Shown piece after piece: positions 1 through 7,590 of a DNA stretch of 64,000 nucleotides (position 1 is its first letter; each line of letters begins with the position of its first letter). The stretch spans positions 31,075 to 95,074 of the forward strand of contig NZ_JAUOQH010000017.1 in assembly GCF_030547075.1 (NCBI RefSeq). The letters are read 5' to 3'. This DNA is from Alteromonas sp. 1_MG-2023. GTDB taxonomy: Bacteria; Pseudomonadota; Gammaproteobacteria; Enterobacterales; Alteromonadaceae. The notes under the pieces were generated by a model. That model was not told where the DNA came from and made no database searches. It worked only from the letters and a program-made list of their open reading frames with translations. Made by a program: the position numbers and the translations under genes.

Positions 1-2
1 GG

Positions 3-266
3 GCAGCTCATTGGGATACTGAAAAGCTAGTTTTAGAAGATAACCCCGACCCGAGTGTATTTCCAGATGACGACCGTATCGAAAAATATTGGCTAACTTA
101 TTATGCCAATATTTTTAACCCCGCCCGTATCAAAAAGAGCGCAATGCTAAGCTCCATGCCTAAAAAGTACTGGAAGAATATGCCTGAAACATCATTAATC
201 GACGATATGATAAAACAATCGGATGCCAGAGCCCGCAAAATGATAGTAGATGGGAATAAGCGCTAG
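3..266 (+). CDS. C-terminal part of a DUF4130 (TIGR03915-type) putative DNA-repair protein
   Basis: The reading frame is open from the first bases of the window to a TAG at 264-266, so only the last 87 residues are present. Seen: AHWD near the start, then YYANIFNPARIKKSAM and MPKKYWKNMPE. I recognise these as the conserved tail of the DUF4130/TIGR03915 family, which in many bacteria partners a radical-SAM protein or is fused to a uracil-DNA-glycosylase-like domain. The exact biochemical role of the family is not settled from sequence alone. The 5' part lies outside the window. Downstream there is no operon partner, only a palindromic repeat and a gene remnant. Recognition is from memory of the motif. 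Confidence 0.72.
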   Translation, partial: AAHWDTEKLVLEDNPDPSVFPDDDRIEKYWLTYYANIFNPARIKKSAMLSSMPKKYWKNMPETSLIDDMIKQSDARARKMIVDGNKR

Positions 267-290
267 TTTTGATGATGTGTATGACAAAAA

Positions 291-333
291 ATGGGGTCAG
301 AGTACTTTTAAGAGATAATCTACTCTGACCCCT
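291..333. repeat. Palindromic repeat, copy 1 (GGGGTCAGAGTA family)
   Basis: The arms TGGGGTCAGAGTA and TACTCTGACCCC enclose a 16-base AT-rich loop. The same element recurs at 4739-4784 and 6764-6809. It sits directly at the broken 5' edge of the TPR gene remnant, as if the palindrome marked a rearrangement joint. It could also act as a bidirectional hairpin terminator. Confidence 0.85.
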
Positions 334-601
334 TTATTATGCGGCGTTAAACAAAAAAGACTTTGACTCTGCCATTGCAATTTTTAAGAAAAATGTAGCT
401 CGCTTCCCTAACAAGTCTGATGCCTACGACAGCCTAGCGGACGGTTATGAAGCTAATGGTAATTTAGCCATGGCGCTTGAAATGAGAGAGAAAGCGCTAG
501 CAATGAGCTATGAAGAAAATGTAGAAAATGGTGCTTTTAAAACGCGGTTGGCTAACTTGCGAAAGAAGATTGCGGAAGGTGTTGAAGTTGGAGCTCCTTG
601 A
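329..601 (+). pseudogene. C-terminal remnant of a TPR-containing protein gene, copy 1
   Basis: An open frame from 329 to the TGA at 599-601 has no start codon and begins inside the arm of the palindromic repeat. The peptide includes DFDSAIAIFKKNVARFPNKS and DAYDSLADGYEANGN, a typical tetratricopeptide repeat pair as found at the C-terminus of many serine-hydrolase (beta-lactamase family) or alpha/beta-hydrolase proteins. The last ~43 residues are duplicated at 2983-3122. The parent enzyme domain is missing, so this is a decayed fragment. Confidence 0.7.
450..580 (+). repeat. Direct repeat, copy 1 (131 bp of the TPR gene 3' end)
   Basis: It is nearly identical to 2983-3110: three substitutions plus one 3-base in-frame deletion (AAG) in the second copy. 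The two copies flank the cysteine-peptidase and TPR-membrane protein genes, which suggests a duplication or insertion event by recombination between related genes. Confidence 0.9.
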
Positions 602-772
602 AAATTGTGTTTTTAGTATTTGTCTGTCAATAGAAATAATAGCAATAATTAACTAACCAAAGCTTGTACAGGCACAATCTAGAATAACTTTAGAGGTGAC
701 GGCCATAGCGATTTGATATTTTGCACTTCGTGAACTAAGGTTAATTAATGACCACAAAAATATGGATGTTTT

Positions 773-1351
773 ATGGCTATTTATAAAGTTGTTATCGTCC
801 TCTGCTTCTGTGTTGTATCAAAGCATTCTATAGCTCAGTACTCGCCAAATATACCACCTCCGGTAGACCTTGGAATTCAAAATATTTCTCAACAAACTCA
901 AGTCTGGTGTTGGGCTGCTGTAGCTCAGCAAATTATTGCAGCTATAAACGGTCCTCAGAATACACCCCAACAATGCGTAATGGTTGCAATTGCCAATAAT
1001 GCGTCACCACAATATTGCTGTAATAATACTCAAGGCTGTATGGTCACAGGAAGCTTGCAACAAATCCAGAGTTTGATAGCCCATTTTGGAGGACGTTATT
1101 CGTCGATTGCACCTCCAGCGGATCCGATGACGATTTACAACGCTCTAGCATCCGGAAAGGCCATAATCATGGCCGTGAGGTCGTCCCCATATAGTGGTCA
1201 TGTAGTTGTCATTAGAGGGATGCATTGGATACAAACTCGTTTTGGATTTCAACCTGTTCTTTTGATTAATGACCCAATGTCACACTTCACTCAACCAGTT
1301 CCGTTTCAAAATTTAGCTGCAATCTGGCAAGCAGCAATTCTAGTTTATTGA
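773..1351 (+). CDS. Secreted papain-like (C39-like) cysteine peptidase
   Basis: 192 residues. A hydrophobic N-terminal segment (about residues 4-20, ending HSIAQ) looks like a Sec signal peptide, so the product is probably exported. The mature part has the hallmarks of the papain-like/C39-like peptidase fold: QTQVWCWAAVAQQI with the candidate nucleophile Cys46, SGHVVVIRG with His143, and INDP with Asn166/Asp167. Cys-Cys pairs (YCCNN, GC) could form disulphides. No strong ribosome-binding site precedes the ATG at 773, and no in-frame upstream start was seen. Downstream (127 bases) is a membrane protein gene in the same direction, a possible partner. Function as a peptidase is inferred from motifs; it could be a bacteriocin-type effector, a processing peptidase or a catalytically distinct homologue. 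Confidence 0.7.
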   Translation: MAIYKVVIVLCFCVVSKHSIAQYSPNIPPPVDLGIQNISQQTQVWCWAAVAQQIIAAINGPQNTPQQCVMVAIANNASPQYCCNNTQGCMVTGSLQQIQSLIAHFGGRYSSIAPPADPMTIYNALASGKAIIMAVRSSPYSGHVVVIRGMHWIQTRFGFQPVLLINDPMSHFTQPVPFQNLAAIWQAAILVY

Positions 1352-1404
1352 TACACCTTCTCTCTAATACAGGGCATTAAGTATTATAGTTGAAGGCAGG
1401 GAAA

Positions 1405-1479
1405 ATGAACTTATCTGATTTATCGAGACTTTCACTAAATTCGCTAATATTGAAAAAAGCATTGAGGAAGCTAGGTTAA
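1405..1479 (+). CDS. Possible 24-residue small ORF translationally coupled to the next gene
   Basis: An ATG at 1405, preceded by GGCAGGGAAA (a reasonable Shine-Dalgarno), opens a 24-codon frame whose TAA (1477-1479) overlaps the ATG of the next gene as TAATG. The peptide is MNLSDLSRLSLNSLILKKAL..., amphipathic and leucine-rich. It may be a leader peptide for translational coupling, or coincidence. No homologue is recognised. Confidence 0.3.
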   Translation: MNLSDLSRLSLNSLILKKALRKLG

Positions 1480-2705
1480 TGAATAAGCAAAAAGGATACA
1501 CTGAAGGACTCGATGAATGCGAATCATTTCGAGATAATAGTTTTACGGAAATCGTTGATAGATTAAAAAAACTTGAAAAACGACAACCTGAAGAGCTTAA
1601 ACCTTGGTACAAAAATGCCTCCGTTTTAGTCAACCTGTTAGCTGTTTTCGTAACGTTAACTTTCACTCTATATAACCTAATACAACAATCAGAGCACCTG
1701 AATGAAGAGGAATCTAAACATAAAATTTCCCAACTTGATACTGCTGTTTCAACTCTTCTGCAACAACGGTTAGAGTTCTTCAAAATTCTGTTAGACACAC
1801 CTCCCGGACCAATCAGGGATCAAATGGATTATACAATAAACACAATACGACAAATCTCATTGGAAGAACTGAAGCATCTGGTGGAAGAGCTTGGCGAGGA
1901 TGTTCAAGTAAACCAACTTTTAACAATTGGGCTAGAGCTATCACAAGATTCAAAATTTGAAGAAGCTCTCAATTATTATGAGTTGGCATATAAGTATACA
2001 GATAAAAATGATAGTAAATATGTGTATATTGTCAGAAGCTTGGCATCAATTTTAATGATTCCAAACAGCCCAATTGTTGATATCGAAACAAGCAGGGAAT
2101 ATTGGAAAGAGGCTGTAGTAAATAGCAGCTTGCAGTCTGATGAATATAGTTTATCTGTATTAGCAAAGATCTATTTAGATTGGGGAGCAAGTGAAGCACT
2201 TTTAGGAAATATTGAAGAAGCACAGTTGCTCTTTGCCAACTCTAAAGAAACTTATGAGTCTATGTCTGAACTAAACCCAATGAGAATACAAGGCCTTTCT
2301 CGTCTTAGTAGTTATATTAATTCGGTTATAAATAAGTCTTCTATTTTGGCTGAAAACAACTTAGTAGGAATTTGGACTATCAATTACGACAATGCTAGAA
2401 AAGGATTGATGATTATTAATCAACCAAGCCACAATATGCCACCAACTGTTGACATTGAAATTTATGACAAGAATTCTACACTCGAAACTATTCTGTCAGG
2501 AAAACTATCGAGGGGAAGCTCTCTAGGCTCTTTCAAAATTTACTGGAGTGGCATCTCTTCTTCTTACAGCTCTTTTATACAAACTACAGGAACCACTACA
2601 CTGGTCTCCGACGGGCCACAAAGGTTTACCGGACATGAACAATCTCTTGGCAAGCTAAAAGAAAAGATAGAAGTTATCAAGGTGGACAGTATCACTCTGA
2701 ATTAA
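1479..2705 (+). CDS. Membrane-anchored helical/TPR-like protein of unknown function
   Basis: 408 residues, family not recognised. A charged N-terminus (about 1-46, with a short coiled-coil-like EIVDRLKKLEKRQ) is followed by one clear transmembrane helix (about 49-66, ASVLVNLLAVFVTLTFTLY). The following region is largely helical; residues about 140-270 contain TPR-like helix pairs (FEEALNYYELAYKYTD, EAQLLFANSKETYES). The last ~120 residues look beta-rich. Its start overlaps a possible small leader ORF (TAATG). With the exported cysteine peptidase just upstream it forms a two-gene same-strand cluster enclosed by the duplicated TPR gene fragments. A substrate-recognition or anchoring role for the peptidase is conceivable but unsupported. 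Confidence 0.6.
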   Translation: MNKQKGYTEGLDECESFRDNSFTEIVDRLKKLEKRQPEELKPWYKNASVLVNLLAVFVTLTFTLYNLIQQSEHLNEEESKHKISQLDTAVSTLLQQRLEFFKILLDTPPGPIRDQMDYTINTIRQISLEELKHLVEELGEDVQVNQLLTIGLELSQDSKFEEALNYYELAYKYTDKNDSKYVYIVRSLASILMIPNSPIVDIETSREYWKEAVVNSSLQSDEYSLSVLAKIYLDWGASEALLGNIEEAQLLFANSKETYESMSELNPMRIQGLSRLSSYINSVINKSSILAENNLVGIWTINYDNARKGLMIINQPSHNMPPTVDIEIYDKNSTLETILSGKLSRGSSLGSFKIYWSGISSSYSSFIQTTGTTTLVSDGPQRFTGHEQSLGKLKEKIEVIKVDSITLN

Positions 2706-2982
2706 AACACACCCGTTCACTGTTCAAGTCCGCATCGTTGGCGAACTTTCTATTTGTAAATTGAGTCCAGATAACTGCTTTAGCATTATAATTCAAACCT
2801 TCCAACTATATTATCAATCATTAATTCTGATAAATTGAATAAGTGATTTAAACTTCACTTTTCAATAGTTAAAAAATTATTGATCGCGGGCGTATACGTC
2901 ACTTCACTCTCATCGATGATGGGAGCAACAACGAGTGAAAATAAAGGCTAGAGCTGACATCATTTTAGACCTCATAAAAATA
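2706..2982. other. Non-coding stretch before repeat copy 2
   Basis: AT-rich sequence without an ORF of useful size. I see no convincing terminator or promoter. It ends where homology to the TPR gene 3' end resumes (2983). Confidence 0.6.
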
Positions 2983-3122
2983 AAGCTAATGGCAATTTAG
3001 CCATGGCGCTTGAAATGAGAGAGAAAGCGCTAGCAATGAGCTATGAAGAAAATGTAGAAAATGGTGCTTTTAAAACGCGGCTGGCTAACTTGCGAAAGAT
3101 TGCCGAAGGTACAGGCAACTAG
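2983..3122 (+). pseudogene. C-terminal remnant of the TPR gene, copy 2 (direct repeat)
   Basis: It repeats 450-580 almost exactly (KANGNLAMALEMREKALAMS...), then ends differently (EGTGN, stop 3120-3122). No start codon or upstream domain remains. Together with copy 1 it brackets 2.4 kb containing the peptidase and membrane-protein genes. Confidence 0.8.
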
Positions 3123-3214
3123 CTATTAAGTGCCTGAATTAGCATATTCCTAGCATTGACCAAACAATATAGTGAACGTGCGCTGGTACCTTCAAACGTA
3201 ATGGAATATACATA

Positions 3215-4723
3215 ATGAAAACAAACAAGATCTTCGCCTCTTTAACACTTTCGTTTTGTTTAGCTTCATTATTGGGCTGTACAGAGCCTGAAACCCTACC
3301 CGCCTCTCCCTCTCCTGCTGAAGAATCAAAAGAAGCTAACCTTATAAAAACCGGGCTGGCTGAACGCATTCGTATTGAAGGGCAAGAGGTTGATTTTCAA
3401 TCTTTAGAACAACGGCAGGCCTTTTATAATGTACCTGGGGTTTCAGTTGCGTTTATGAGAAATGGGCAGCTAGCTTGGACCATGCAAAGTGGTGTTAAAG
3501 ACCTAACTACTGGATTGGTTGTTGATAAAGATACTGTATTTCAGGCAGGTAGCATTTCTAAACCCGCGTTTGCCACAGTATTAATGAAATATCGCCAAGA
3601 TAACTCGCTAGATTTAGATACAGACGTAAACAATTTACTTACCAACTGGCAGCTTCCTGAACATGAATGGACAGGGCAAGAGGTAGTTTCATTACGCAGG
3701 TTGTTAAGCCATACCGCTGGCACCACAGTGCATGGTTTCCCTGGTTACGCGGCCGGTGAAGCAGTACCTACTTTGCAGCAAGTGTTAGATGGTGTAACGC
3801 CTGCAAATACCAGCGCGGTAGTGGTTGATATTCAACCGGGCACGCAAATGCGCTATTCAGGTGGCGGTACTACGCTGGCACAACTTACCTTGCAAGATGT
3901 GTCTGGTGAACCCTTGCCGCCAATGGCACAAAAGCTTTTGTTTACACCGTTAAACATGACGCGTTCTAGTTTCGAACAACCCATCTCTCCAACTTTATCA
4001 GGCAATATGGCTACGCCCTACAATGATGACGGTAGCCCAGTAGAAGGTGGCGCTCATACTTATGCCACGCTTGCAGCTGCGGGCATGTGGAGTACGCCAT
4101 CGGATATGTTGAAAATGGCAAGCGGCGTACGTAGCGCATATTTAGGGTTAGAAACTGATTGGATAACGAAGGCCACAGCACAAGAGATATTAACCAATAA
4201 TACGCCAACCAATAAAGCGCCCAATGTCGGCATAGGCTTTTTTATCAACATGGGTGAAGACGGTAAAATTCGGGGATTTGGCCATGGCGGCGCTGATAAA
4301 GGCTTTATGTCGCAGTTATATCTTGAATTAGATACCGGCAACGGCTACGCCATTATGACTAACGGAGATCGCGGTACTCAGTTAATTAGCGAGCTGGAAA
4401 TTCGCCTAAAAGAAGCCTTGGATGTGGGGTACTCGCAAGCCGAGGTTAAAAGTTTAGTGTCAATCAGCCAAACGGAGCTGAGTAAGTATATTGGTACCTA
4501 CGTAGTAACAACACCGGTTGATGTTGAAATTGTACTGCAGGAAGCAAAAGACGGCTTCGTGCTTAACGCTTTACCTAATATCGAAAATGAAAAGTATTTT
4601 CATGAGGGTGGCGATCGCTTTTTTGCGAAGAACGGGAGTAGTATCAGCTTTGAGCTTGACGACAACGGAATTGTTAAAACCCTTGTGATGGATAATGACA
4701 TACTTGGTGAAAGGAAGGAGTGA
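3215..4723 (+). CDS. Lipoprotein serine hydrolase of the beta-lactamase (class C / PBP-like) family
   Basis: 502 residues. The N-terminus has a lipobox (LASLLGC), so the protein is probably lipid-anchored in the envelope. Catalytic signatures of the PF00144 family are in the expected order: S113-I-S-K116 (SxxK), Y214-S-G (the YxN position), and H357-G-G (HxG). A separate C-terminal domain of about 100 residues follows the catalytic fold, as in many esterase/peptidase members. The family includes esterases, D-aminopeptidases and beta-lactamases; the substrate cannot be told from sequence. The palindromic repeat at 4739-4784 lies just past its stop and may serve as terminator. The flanking TPR remnants may derive from a related enzyme, since such hydrolases often end in TPRs. 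Confidence 0.82.
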   Translation: MKTNKIFASLTLSFCLASLLGCTEPETLPASPSPAEESKEANLIKTGLAERIRIEGQEVDFQSLEQRQAFYNVPGVSVAFMRNGQLAWTMQSGVKDLTTGLVVDKDTVFQAGSISKPAFATVLMKYRQDNSLDLDTDVNNLLTNWQLPEHEWTGQEVVSLRRLLSHTAGTTVHGFPGYAAGEAVPTLQQVLDGVTPANTSAVVVDIQPGTQMRYSGGGTTLAQLTLQDVSGEPLPPMAQKLLFTPLNMTRSSFEQPISPTLSGNMATPYNDDGSPVEGGAHTYATLAAAGMWSTPSDMLKMASGVRSAYLGLETDWITKATAQEILTNNTPTNKAPNVGIGFFINMGEDGKIRGFGHGGADKGFMSQLYLELDTGNGYAIMTNGDRGTQLISELEIRLKEALDVGYSQAEVKSLVSISQTELSKYIGTYVVTTPVDVEIVLQEAKDGFVLNALPNIENEKYFHEGGDRFFAKNGSSISFELDDNGIVKTLVMDNDILGERKE

Positions 4724-4738
4724 TTTTAGGAGATGAAA

Positions 4739-4784
4739 AATGGGGTCAGAGCACTTTTTAGAGATAATGTACTCTGACCCCATT
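4739..4784. repeat. Palindromic repeat, copy 2 (GGGGTCAGAGTA family)
   Basis: 16-base arms (AATGGGGTCAGAGCAC and GTACTCTGACCCCATT, one mismatch) enclose a 14-base loop. It lies 15 bases after the serine-hydrolase stop and could form a terminator hairpin. Confidence 0.85.
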
Positions 4785-4945
4785 ATTTGGTTGGCTCATT
4801 GTGTAGATATGTCTATGCTCGCCCCCGATATCGCTTTTATCTGATATTAATAGCGTTTACTAATGATCACATAAAGACCCATAATGGTTACTCTAATAGG
4901 TTGAAATGCAGTTAATGTAACCAAAAGCGGACTCTAAATGCTAAC

Positions 4946-4974
4946 TTGACAGGATTTATTTAAAGTCCTAAATT
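4946..4974 (+). promoter_or_regulatory. Promoter with palindromic operator for hipBA
   Basis: TTGACA (4946-4951), a 17-base spacer and TAAATT (4969-4974) make a near-consensus sigma-70 promoter about 50 bases upstream of the antitoxin start. The spacer is filled by an imperfect palindrome, AGGATTTATTTAAAGTCCT (4951-4969), pairing at 6 of 9 positions. Related GGACT motifs recur at 4929 and 5017. This placement fits autorepression by the HTH antitoxin. Binding is inferred. Confidence 0.55.
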
Positions 4975-5027
4975 AAGTACATTAAGTGGAAATATCTTGC
5001 GTAGTGTAACCAAGGTGGGACTTTATA

Positions 5028-5351
5028 GTGAAAAGCGTGACAGCTACAGCATTAGCAGAAGAGATCGGCGACCGATTGAAGCAAGCTCGACTTAATCGAG
5101 ACTTAACACAATCAGAAGTTGCGGAGCTTGCTGGCGTTGCTCGCAAAACGGTTTTAAATGCAGAAAAGGGCAAAGTTCAGCTCAACATCATGATTGCTAT
5201 ATTAATGGCATTAGACCTCACGCAGCAGATTGATCTATTTCTCCCTAAACAAGAAATTTCTCCCTTACAGCTGGCCAAACTGCAAGGAAAGAAAAGGCAG
5301 AGAGCCTCTGGCCAACGCAGTAACAAAAATGAGGAAGCACCAGAATGGTAA
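5028..5351 (+). CDS. hipB: HipB-like XRE-family antitoxin
   Basis: 107 residues from a GTG start at 5028. A helix-turn-helix of the XRE type spans about residues 14-70 (DRLKQARLNRDLTQSEVAEL, then VARKTVLNAEKGK). The C-terminal tail is basic and glutamine-rich (QGKKRQRASGQRSNK), probably the flexible part that contacts the toxin. The stop overlaps the start of the hipA-like gene, so the two are translationally coupled. Expected role: dimeric repressor of its own promoter and inhibitor of the HipA kinase. The gene symbol is by family and context. Confidence 0.8.
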   Translation: MKSVTATALAEEIGDRLKQARLNRDLTQSEVAELAGVARKTVLNAEKGKVQLNIMIAILMALDLTQQIDLFLPKQEISPLQLAKLQGKKRQRASGQRSNKNEEAPEW

Positions 5352-6661
5352 TGGAAGTTATTACAATAACATACCAAGACGACGTTGTTGGTGCAGTGAG
5401 TTTCGACACTGAAAAGGGACTAGGGTCATTTGAATATGATCCAGGCTTCATAATAAAAGGCATCGAGCTGTCCCCGATCAAAATGCCATTATCGAATCGC
5501 ATTTACAGCTTTCCCGAACTGGGCTTCAATACCTTTAAAGGCCTACCAGGTTTAATAGCTGACTCCTTACCTGATGATTTTGGTAACGCAGTTCTCAACG
5601 CATGGGTTGCAGGTCAGGGTCGTTCACCGAGTGACATTACCCCACTGCAACGCCTTCAATATACGGGAAAGCGAGGCATGGGGGCTCTTGAGTATGCGCC
5701 TGCTACAAAGTTACGAAGTTTAAATGCTTCACAGCAAGTAGAAATCCAATCGCTCGTTTCAATTGCACAAGAAATCTTAGATTTACGAGGTAATTTTGAA
5801 GTAGAGCTCAAACAAAGTGGCCAAGACGATAGAGAGGCAATGATGTCTTTATTATCTGTTGGCATGAGTGCGGGAGGAGCACGACCGAAAGCCGTATTAG
5901 CATTTAATGAAGATTTTACTCAAGTTCGCTCCGGCCAAGCCAAAGTGCCAAGTGGTTTTACTCATTATTTGATGAAATTTGACGGCGTTAGTGAGCACAC
6001 CAAAAATCAAGAAACCTTCGGTGACCCGTTAGGCTATGGGGCAATGGAGTTTGTTTATCATTTAATGGCTAACAAATGCGGTGTGGATATGATGCCATGT
6101 CGCTTACTTCATGAAGGCAATCGACGCCACTTTATTACGCAACGGTTTGATCGAATTAAGAACAACAAGGTACACGTACAAACGCTAAACGGGCTTGCCC
6201 ACGTTGATTATAAAAAGCCAGGGGCATTTTCTTACGCAGAATTATTCGGTATTGCCAGACAGTTGAAGCTTTCTGCTGTTGAAGCTGAGCAGCTATTTAA
6301 GCGCATGACGTTCAATATTATCGCTCGAAATCATGACGACCACTCAAAGAACTTTGCCTTTATGTTAAAAAAAGACAAATGGTCTCTCGCCCCCGCTTAT
6401 GATTTAGCTTATAGCTATAAACCAGGCAGTAAATGGGTGAACAGCCATTGGATGAGCTTGAATGGTAAAAGAGATAAATTTACACGAAGTGATTTCTATA
6501 GTTTAGAGAAAATTAGCCCTATTTTTAACAAGAAAAAGATCGACGATATTATCGATTCAACAATTGAGCACATATCAACTTGGCGTCAGCTTGCTGAAGA
6601 ATGGGATGTACCAAGAACACTGATAGATGAGATACAGGAAAACTTACGGCTCGATATTTAG
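5345..6661 (+). CDS. hipA: HipA-like serine/threonine kinase toxin
   Basis: 438 residues from the ATG at 5345; a second ATG at 5351 is equally possible. The HipA N-terminal subdomain (about 1-110) is followed by the Gly-rich nucleotide loop SVGMSAGGARPKAVL, which also carries candidate autophosphorylation serines. The kinase catalytic motif is H330-DDH-S-K-N336 and the metal-binding DL is at D353 (APAYDLAYS). The E. coli protein phosphorylates glutamyl-tRNA synthetase and induces persistence; the target here is unknown. It overlaps the antitoxin gene by 7 bases. All catalytic residues appear intact, so the toxin is probably functional. Confidence 0.82.
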   Translation: MVMEVITITYQDDVVGAVSFDTEKGLGSFEYDPGFIIKGIELSPIKMPLSNRIYSFPELGFNTFKGLPGLIADSLPDDFGNAVLNAWVAGQGRSPSDITPLQRLQYTGKRGMGALEYAPATKLRSLNASQQVEIQSLVSIAQEILDLRGNFEVELKQSGQDDREAMMSLLSVGMSAGGARPKAVLAFNEDFTQVRSGQAKVPSGFTHYLMKFDGVSEHTKNQETFGDPLGYGAMEFVYHLMANKCGVDMMPCRLLHEGNRRHFITQRFDRIKNNKVHVQTLNGLAHVDYKKPGAFSYAELFGIARQLKLSAVEAEQLFKRMTFNIIARNHDDHSKNFAFMLKKDKWSLAPAYDLAYSYKPGSKWVNSHWMSLNGKRDKFTRSDFYSLEKISPIFNKKKIDDIIDSTIEHISTWRQLAEEWDVPRTLIDEIQENLRLDI

Positions 6662-6763
6662 TATGCACAGAGTTCGATACTCACTTCCGCTATTCGCTCA
6701 TTTGAGTTCTAAACAGCCACTGCTGAGGCTGAAAATGGGAGTTGCCGGACGGACACATTGAAT

Positions 6764-6809
6764 AAAGGGGTCAGAGTACATTATCACTTAAAAGTACTCT
6801 GACCCCTTT
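6764..6809. repeat. Palindromic repeat, copy 3 (GGGGTCAGAGTA family)
   Basis: Perfect 16-base arms (AAAGGGGTCAGAGTAC and GTACTCTGACCCCTTT) enclose a 14-base loop. It is the best preserved of the three copies and sits downstream of hipA. Confidence 0.88.
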
Positions 6810-6843
6810 ATTTAAAAATCAAAAAGTTAAAAACGTACTTTTT

Positions 6844-6863
6844 ACAATTAAAACTGTGAATGG
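6844..6863 (+). repeat. Solitary transposon-end repeat (TnsB-site-like)
   Basis: ACAATTAAAACTGTGAATGG differs by one base from the outermost left-end repeat of the Tn7-like element (11942-11961) and has the same orientation. The 11 bases outside it do not match a transposon tip, and no second or third repeat follows. It may therefore be the damaged left end of the older element whose right end is at 11818-11927. Confidence 0.5.
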
Positions 6864-7105
6864 ATTGGATATTGAGCATAAGTGGCTGTCCGGTACATAC
6901 AATAAAATAAACAAGACAGTCATCTTTAGAAATGGTAGAAATGACGTGCTTGACGTCTCTGCACTAAGTTATTGATGCAGATAAATTTACCTGTTTTAGG
7001 GATTATCTTTAAAAGTAGATGTGTGCGTAAGTCTAATTTTTACTTAACGGTATTTATTACTTCACTCGCGTTAAGTGGCATTAAACTATCTATTCAAGCG
7101 CAACG

Positions 7106-7268
7106 CTACCCCAGTAACCGCCTAGCAACCTGTTTCCCCTGAGTCCGTTGCTGATGTTGATTGTGGGCGTACTGCTCAAGGTGAACCACTTTGCCAGCAG
7201 CATGTTTAAAGCAAGTTTCAAAGTGCGTGGTTAAGGTTAGCTTCTCGAGTAACTTAACGTTCTCACAA
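7106..7268 (-). pseudogene. Possible C-terminal fragment of an unidentified protein
   Basis: On the minus strand an open stretch ends at TAG (7106-7108) with protein-like content: NVKLLEKLTLTTHFETC, then KVVHLEQYAHNQHQQR and QVARRLLG. It meets the istB remnant head-on near 7268. It has no start codon and I do not recognise the family. A mobile-element protein tail is a guess from context. Confidence 0.25.
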
Positions 7269-7430
7269 TGGCCAACGGCCTTCGATGATGACCAAACGCT
7301 GACTGCGGCCTTGTTAGATAGACTGTTACACCATGCTCATATCGTTCAAACTGCAGGAAACAGTTATCGGCTTAGAGGTAAGAAAATGGCTGGAATAGCA
7401 CCAGTCACCAATAAACAAAATGAAGTATAA
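7269..7430 (+). pseudogene. Remnant of an IS21-family istB (transposition helper ATPase) gene
   Basis: The frame reads WPTAFDDDQTLTAALLDRLL and then HHAHIVQTAGNSYRLRGKK, the conserved C-terminal part of IstB proteins (usually about 250 residues). Only about 54 residues remain, so the ATPase core is lost. The IS21-type terminal sequence follows at 7440-7493. Confidence 0.7.
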
Positions 7431-7439
7431 ACGCTAAAG

Positions 7440-7493
7440 GTGGGTCAATTTTACTTAACCGCTAAGTGGGTCAAAATTAGATTACCGTTGACA
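7440..7493. mobile_element. Right terminus of an IS21-family insertion sequence (remnant)
   Basis: It contains two related terminal repeats (GTGGGTCAATTTTAC and GTGGGTCAAAATTAG) and ends ACCGTTGACA. Reading inward from the tip gives TGTCAACGGTAATC, typical of IS21-type ends with multiple terminal repeats. No matching left end or istA is present in the window, so the copy is truncated. Confidence 0.6.
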
Positions 7494-7590
7494 TTGAAGG
7501 GCTACCGCGCCCATGGTTTTCACAGAGACAACTTCCAGAGTTGATTGAATCCTACTAATCGAGCCTAATTGAAGACTTATCCACCTACTT

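Larger units (their letters stand above)
6662..7105. other. Intergenic mosaic region
   Basis: No gene is supported here. It holds the third palindromic repeat (6764-6809) and an isolated sequence (6844-6863) matching the terminal binding repeat of the Tn7-like element further right. The rest is AT-rich and unremarkable. Confidence 0.6.

Noticed and set aside
4060..4341. Antisense ORFs within the serine hydrolase gene
   Set aside because: They overlap the catalytic domain of a well-supported gene and encode nothing recognisable.
1..7500. Whole left region as part of element A
   Set aside because: The only transposon-end repeat found is at 6844. Without a left tip or target duplication I cannot assign the genes before it to the element.
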